Shown here piece after piece: positions 4,966 through 7,503 of a DNA stretch of 7,503 nucleotides (position 1 is its first letter; each line of letters starts with the position of its first letter). The notes below the pieces were generated by a model. The model was given only the letters and a program-made list of their open reading frames with translations. It was not told the origin of the DNA and did not search any database. The position numbers and the translations under genes were made by a program. The DNA comes from Planctomycetota bacterium (GTDB taxonomy: Bacteria; Planctomycetota; Phycisphaerae; WQYP01): contig JAJZCU010000093.1 of the NCBI GenBank assembly GCA_021828935.1, forward strand, positions 1-7,503. The letters are read 5' to 3'.

Positions 4966-6354
4966 ATGGCGTTGTTTTTTGAAACGGTGCAGACCCCCGG
5001 AATTGCCCAGGTATCTTATGTCATCGGCGACACTGCGCCGGGCGTGTGCGCCGTGATTGATCCGCGTACCGACGTGGACATCTACATGGATATTGCGCGC
5101 CGGGCCAATCTGCAAATTACCCATATTTTTGAAACGCACATTCACGCCGACTTTGTCAGCGGATCGCGCAGTCTGGCGGCGCTGGTTCCCACCGCGGACA
5201 TTTATGTCGGCGAAGAAAACGCCGCCTATGGCTTTCCGCACCGCGCGGTTCATGATCGGGACCGCTTCACGTTCGGCGGAGTAATTCTTGAAGCGCGGCA
5301 CACGCCCGGACATACGCCAGAACATATGTCTTATGTACTATTTTCAAAGAGCGACCCGGACAGCCCTTGGGGCGTATTGACGGGCGATTCGTTATTCGTG
5401 CAGTCCGCGGGGCGGCCGGACCTCATGGGCTCGGCCCAGACGCCGCGGCTGGTGGAGCAGCTCTACGATACCATCCACGGCTTTTATGCCACGCTGCCGG
5501 ACCATGTTATTATTTATCCCGGCCACGCGAAAGGCTCGCCCTGCGGAGCGGACATTGGCGACCGCCTCACCAGCACCATTGGTTATGAACGTACAACCAA
5601 CGTGTTTTTGAAAATCAAGGACCGCGCCGCGTTCAAAGAATACGCGTTAAGCTCGGCCCCGCCGGTCCCCCATTATTATCCCCGCATGAAAAAGCTCAAT
5701 GCCGCCGGGCCCGAGGCAATGACGCAACTGCCCACCGTGGCGCCGTTGGCCTTGGAAAAATTCAAGCAGGCGCTCAATAACACGGACAATGTTTTGGTCG
5801 ATACGCGACACATGCTGGCATTTGGCGGCGGCCATATCGCCGGCGCCGTGAATTTGGGCCACCAACCGGAAATGTCCATCTGGGCTGGTTGGATGCTGGA
5901 CCCGCAGCGGCCGATCTTGCTGGTGGTGGACCGCCCGCAAGATATTGACTCCGTGGTTCGGCTGCTGGTGCGCAGCGGATACGCAAAATTCGCGGGATAC
6001 CTGGCGGGCGGCATGACCGCGTGGGCCAACGGCGGAGAGCCGCTGCAGAAACTTGGCGAGACGCCGGTGCATGAGTTAAATAATAAAGACCGCGCGGGCC
6101 GGATTATTGACGTCCGCACGCCTGATGAATGGAAGGGTGGACACATTCCCGGAGCGCAGCACATGTTTTTACCGCAGCTTATGTCAAGCATTCACCAGTT
6201 GAATCGCAGCACGGCCATATTCACCTATTGTGCCACCGGATACCGCGGCAGCATTGCGGCGAGCGTCCTGCAGCAACAGGGCTTCACCGCCGTGCATAAC
6301 GTGCCGGGAAGCTGGCAGGCCTGGCGGGCGGCGGGGCTGCCGGTGGAAAAATAG
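4966..6354 (+). CDS. CstB-like persulfide dioxygenase-rhodanese fusion
   Basis: This 462-residue protein has three domains. The metallo-beta-lactamase-fold persulfide dioxygenase (about 1-230) has ETHIHADF (56-63), RHTPGHTPEH (111-120), Asp141 in TGDSLF and YPGH (184-187). Predicted iron ligands by ETHE1 comparison are His58, His116 and Asp141. A rhodanese-like domain (about 258-360) has Asp322 where the catalytic Cys loop should be, so it is a pseudo-rhodanese. The last domain (365-460) is an intact rhodanese with IDVRTPDEW and CATGYRGS (Cys422). Cys193, just after the dioxygenase core (GSPCG), matches the second conserved Cys of S. aureus CstB. CstB converts persulfide and sulfite-level intermediates to thiosulfate, so the same cytoplasmic chemistry is expected. 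The fourth metal-motif histidine is Phe63, consistent with a mononuclear iron site. This is the last gene of the operon, convergent with serS. Confidence 0.92.
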   Translation: MALFFETVQTPGIAQVSYVIGDTAPGVCAVIDPRTDVDIYMDIARRANLQITHIFETHIHADFVSGSRSLAALVPTADIYVGEENAAYGFPHRAVHDRDRFTFGGVILEARHTPGHTPEHMSYVLFSKSDPDSPWGVLTGDSLFVQSAGRPDLMGSAQTPRLVEQLYDTIHGFYATLPDHVIIYPGHAKGSPCGADIGDRLTSTIGYERTTNVFLKIKDRAAFKEYALSSAPPVPHYYPRMKKLNAAGPEAMTQLPTVAPLALEKFKQALNNTDNVLVDTRHMLAFGGGHIAGAVNLGHQPEMSIWAGWMLDPQRPILLVVDRPQDIDSVVRLLVRSGYAKFAGYLAGGMTAWANGGEPLQKLGETPVHELNNKDRAGRIIDVRTPDEWKGGHIPGAQHMFLPQLMSSIHQLNRSTAIFTYCATGYRGSIAASVLQQQGFTAVHNVPGSWQAWRAAGLPVEK

Positions 6355-6406
6355 TTCGTTGCATGCCTGTTGATTTTTAGCGGCCCGCGGCGCGAAAGGC
6401 GGATGA
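6355..6406. other. Convergent 52-base spacer without a clear terminator
   Basis: The stop codons of the CstB-like gene and serS face each other here. The GC-rich core (6381-6394) and the short T5 run (6374-6378) do not form a proper stem plus T-tract on either strand. Termination may be Rho-dependent or may occur inside the opposing gene. Confidence 0.5.
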
Positions 6407-7503
6407 TTACTTCTTCTCAATGCGTTCCATGCCGGCCATGTACGGCCGCAGCCCGGGCGGAACGGTGACGCTGCCGTCAGAATTTTGATAAAGTTCAAGG
6501 ATGGGAATTAATATCCGCGGGCTGGCCACCACGGTGTTGTTAAGCGTGTGGCAGAAATGCACCTGACCCTGCGCATCGCGGTAGCGCAAATTGCAGCGGC
6601 GGGCCTGAAAGTCATACAAACGGCTGGCGCTGTGCGTTTCTCCAAAGGCATTGCGCGATGGCATCCACGTTTCAATGTCGATCATGGCGGCATTTTTCGG
6701 GCCTAAATCCCCCGTGCAGCACTGCATCAGCCGATACGGCAGATTTAGCCGCTGCAGGATTTCTTCGCTGTAGGACAGCATTTTTGCGTGCCAATCCCTG
6801 GATTCCCCGACGTCATTCCGGCACAGCACCACCTGTTCAACCTTGTCGAACTGATGAATGCGATACAGGCCGGCGGTGTCTTTGCCGTACGTGCCGGCCT
6901 CGCGACGAAAGCATGTGCTTAACGTGACATATTTTCGCGGCAGGCTGGCTTCATCCAGAATTTCATCCATATGAAACGCCGTCAGGGCCACCTCGCCGGT
7001 GCCCGTTAAGAAACGTTCAAGCTCAGCGGCTTCGTTGACATCCCCCACCCGGTAGGCCTGTTCGCGCCCGGCCGGAAAAAAGCCCGTGCCACGCATGGCC
7101 GCTTCACGCACCATCACCGGCACGGCCATGGGGCTAAACATTTTCTCATGCACCATCATATCCATGGCCAGCCGCAACACGGCCGAATGCAACAGGGCGC
7201 CGGCGCCAATTAAGAAATAACTGCGTGAACCGGCGATTTTTACGCCGCGATGGGCGTCAAACAGGCCCAGGCTTTCGCCCAATTCAATGTGGCTCTTGGG
7301 CGTAAACTCAAAATTGCGAATCGCGCCCCATTGGCGCATCTGCACGTTGTCATCGGAAGATTTACCGATGGGCACATCCGCATCCGGCGGCAGCGGCACC
7401 GTGAGCAGCAGTTGGTCGATTTGCTCGTCCAGCGCCTTGACGGTCTGTTCCAAGGCGGCCCGCTGCGCCTTCAGGGCCGCGGGGATAATAATGGGGGACC
7501 GGC
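6407..7503 (-). CDS. serS: Seryl-tRNA synthetase, 5' end beyond the window
   Basis: This cytosolic class II synthetase charges tRNA-Ser with serine. About 365 C-terminal residues are visible, and the frame stays open to the right edge. The start and most of the N-terminal coiled-coil arm are missing; the visible end of that arm is ALEQTVKALDEQIDQLL. Motif 1 lies around VPVMVREAAMRGTGFFP, motif 2 is TCFRREAGTYGKDTAGLYRIHQF, the serine-site TxE appears as TGE, DFQARRCNLRYR precedes motif 3, and GSVTVPPGLRPYM closes it. The canonical LNGSGLAVGR of motif 3 reads LNNTVVASPR, keeping the class-defining Arg. The TTG at 7453-7451 is internal, not a start. It converges on the sulfur operon with a 52-base gap. 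Confidence 0.95.
   Translation of the reverse strand, partial: RSPIIIPAALKAQRAALEQTVKALDEQIDQLLLTVPLPPDADVPIGKSSDDNVQMRQWGAIRNFEFTPKSHIELGESLGLFDAHRGVKIAGSRSYFLIGAGALLHSAVLRLAMDMMVHEKMFSPMAVPVMVREAAMRGTGFFPAGREQAYRVGDVNEAAELERFLTGTGEVALTAFHMDEILDEASLPRKYVTLSTCFRREAGTYGKDTAGLYRIHQFDKVEQVVLCRNDVGESRDWHAKMLSYSEEILQRLNLPYRLMQCCTGDLGPKNAAMIDIETWMPSRNAFGETHSASRLYDFQARRCNLRYRDAQGQVHFCHTLNNTVVASPRILIPILELYQNSDGSVTVPPGLRPYMAGMERIEKK

Noticed and set aside
7451..7453. TTG as the start codon of serS
   Set aside because: The frame continues upstream to the window edge, and the product would lack most of the N-terminal coiled-coil arm. The true start lies outside the window.

Overview
The window is GC-rich bacterial chromosomal DNA with housekeeping genes at both ends and a short accessory operon in the middle. 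Wording in several proteins (UMP kinase, EF-Ts, and a SerRS with ASPR in motif 3) and a tsf-pyrH pair not flanked by rpsB fit a planctomycete-like or other PVC-group bacterium. This placement is inferred from memory of family sequences and is not firm.

Layout: positions 1-105 hold no confident gene, only a possible 3' end of a plus-strand frame. pyrH (106-828) and tsf (1012-1884) lie on the minus strand, with tsf upstream. A 251-base divergent region separates tsf from a plus-strand four-helix DUF2127 membrane protein (2136-2684). Next is a 541-base gap without a gene (2685-3225). It contains three sizeable inverted repeats, two of which share one sequence pattern (runs of CTCTGTG/CTCCGCG-like words), and it ends in a near-consensus sigma-70 promoter.

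That promoter drives a four-gene plus-strand operon that reads as a reactive-sulfur (sulfide/persulfide) response module. It comprises an ArsR/SmtB-type repressor (3226-3651), a YgaP-like rhodanese with a two-helix membrane tail (3658-4236), a membrane-anchored thioredoxin with a WCPPC site (4289-4885), and a CstB-like fusion of a persulfide dioxygenase, a degenerate rhodanese and an active rhodanese (4966-6354). A 6+6 base palindrome lies between the -10 box and the first start codon, overlapping the expected transcription start and abutting the ribosome binding site, as expected for autorepression. Inferred working model: the regulator senses persulfides through cysteines and releases the promoter. 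The rhodaneses and thioredoxin then relay or reduce sulfane sulfur, and the dioxygenase oxidises persulfide to sulfite, which its C-terminal rhodanese can convert to thiosulfate. No sulfide:quinone oxidoreductase and no sulfur transporter is present in the window.

The operon ends facing serS (6407 to the right edge, minus strand), whose 5' end lies outside the window. The best candidates for something less described are this particular operon composition, its compact operator, and the paired palindromic repeats just upstream.
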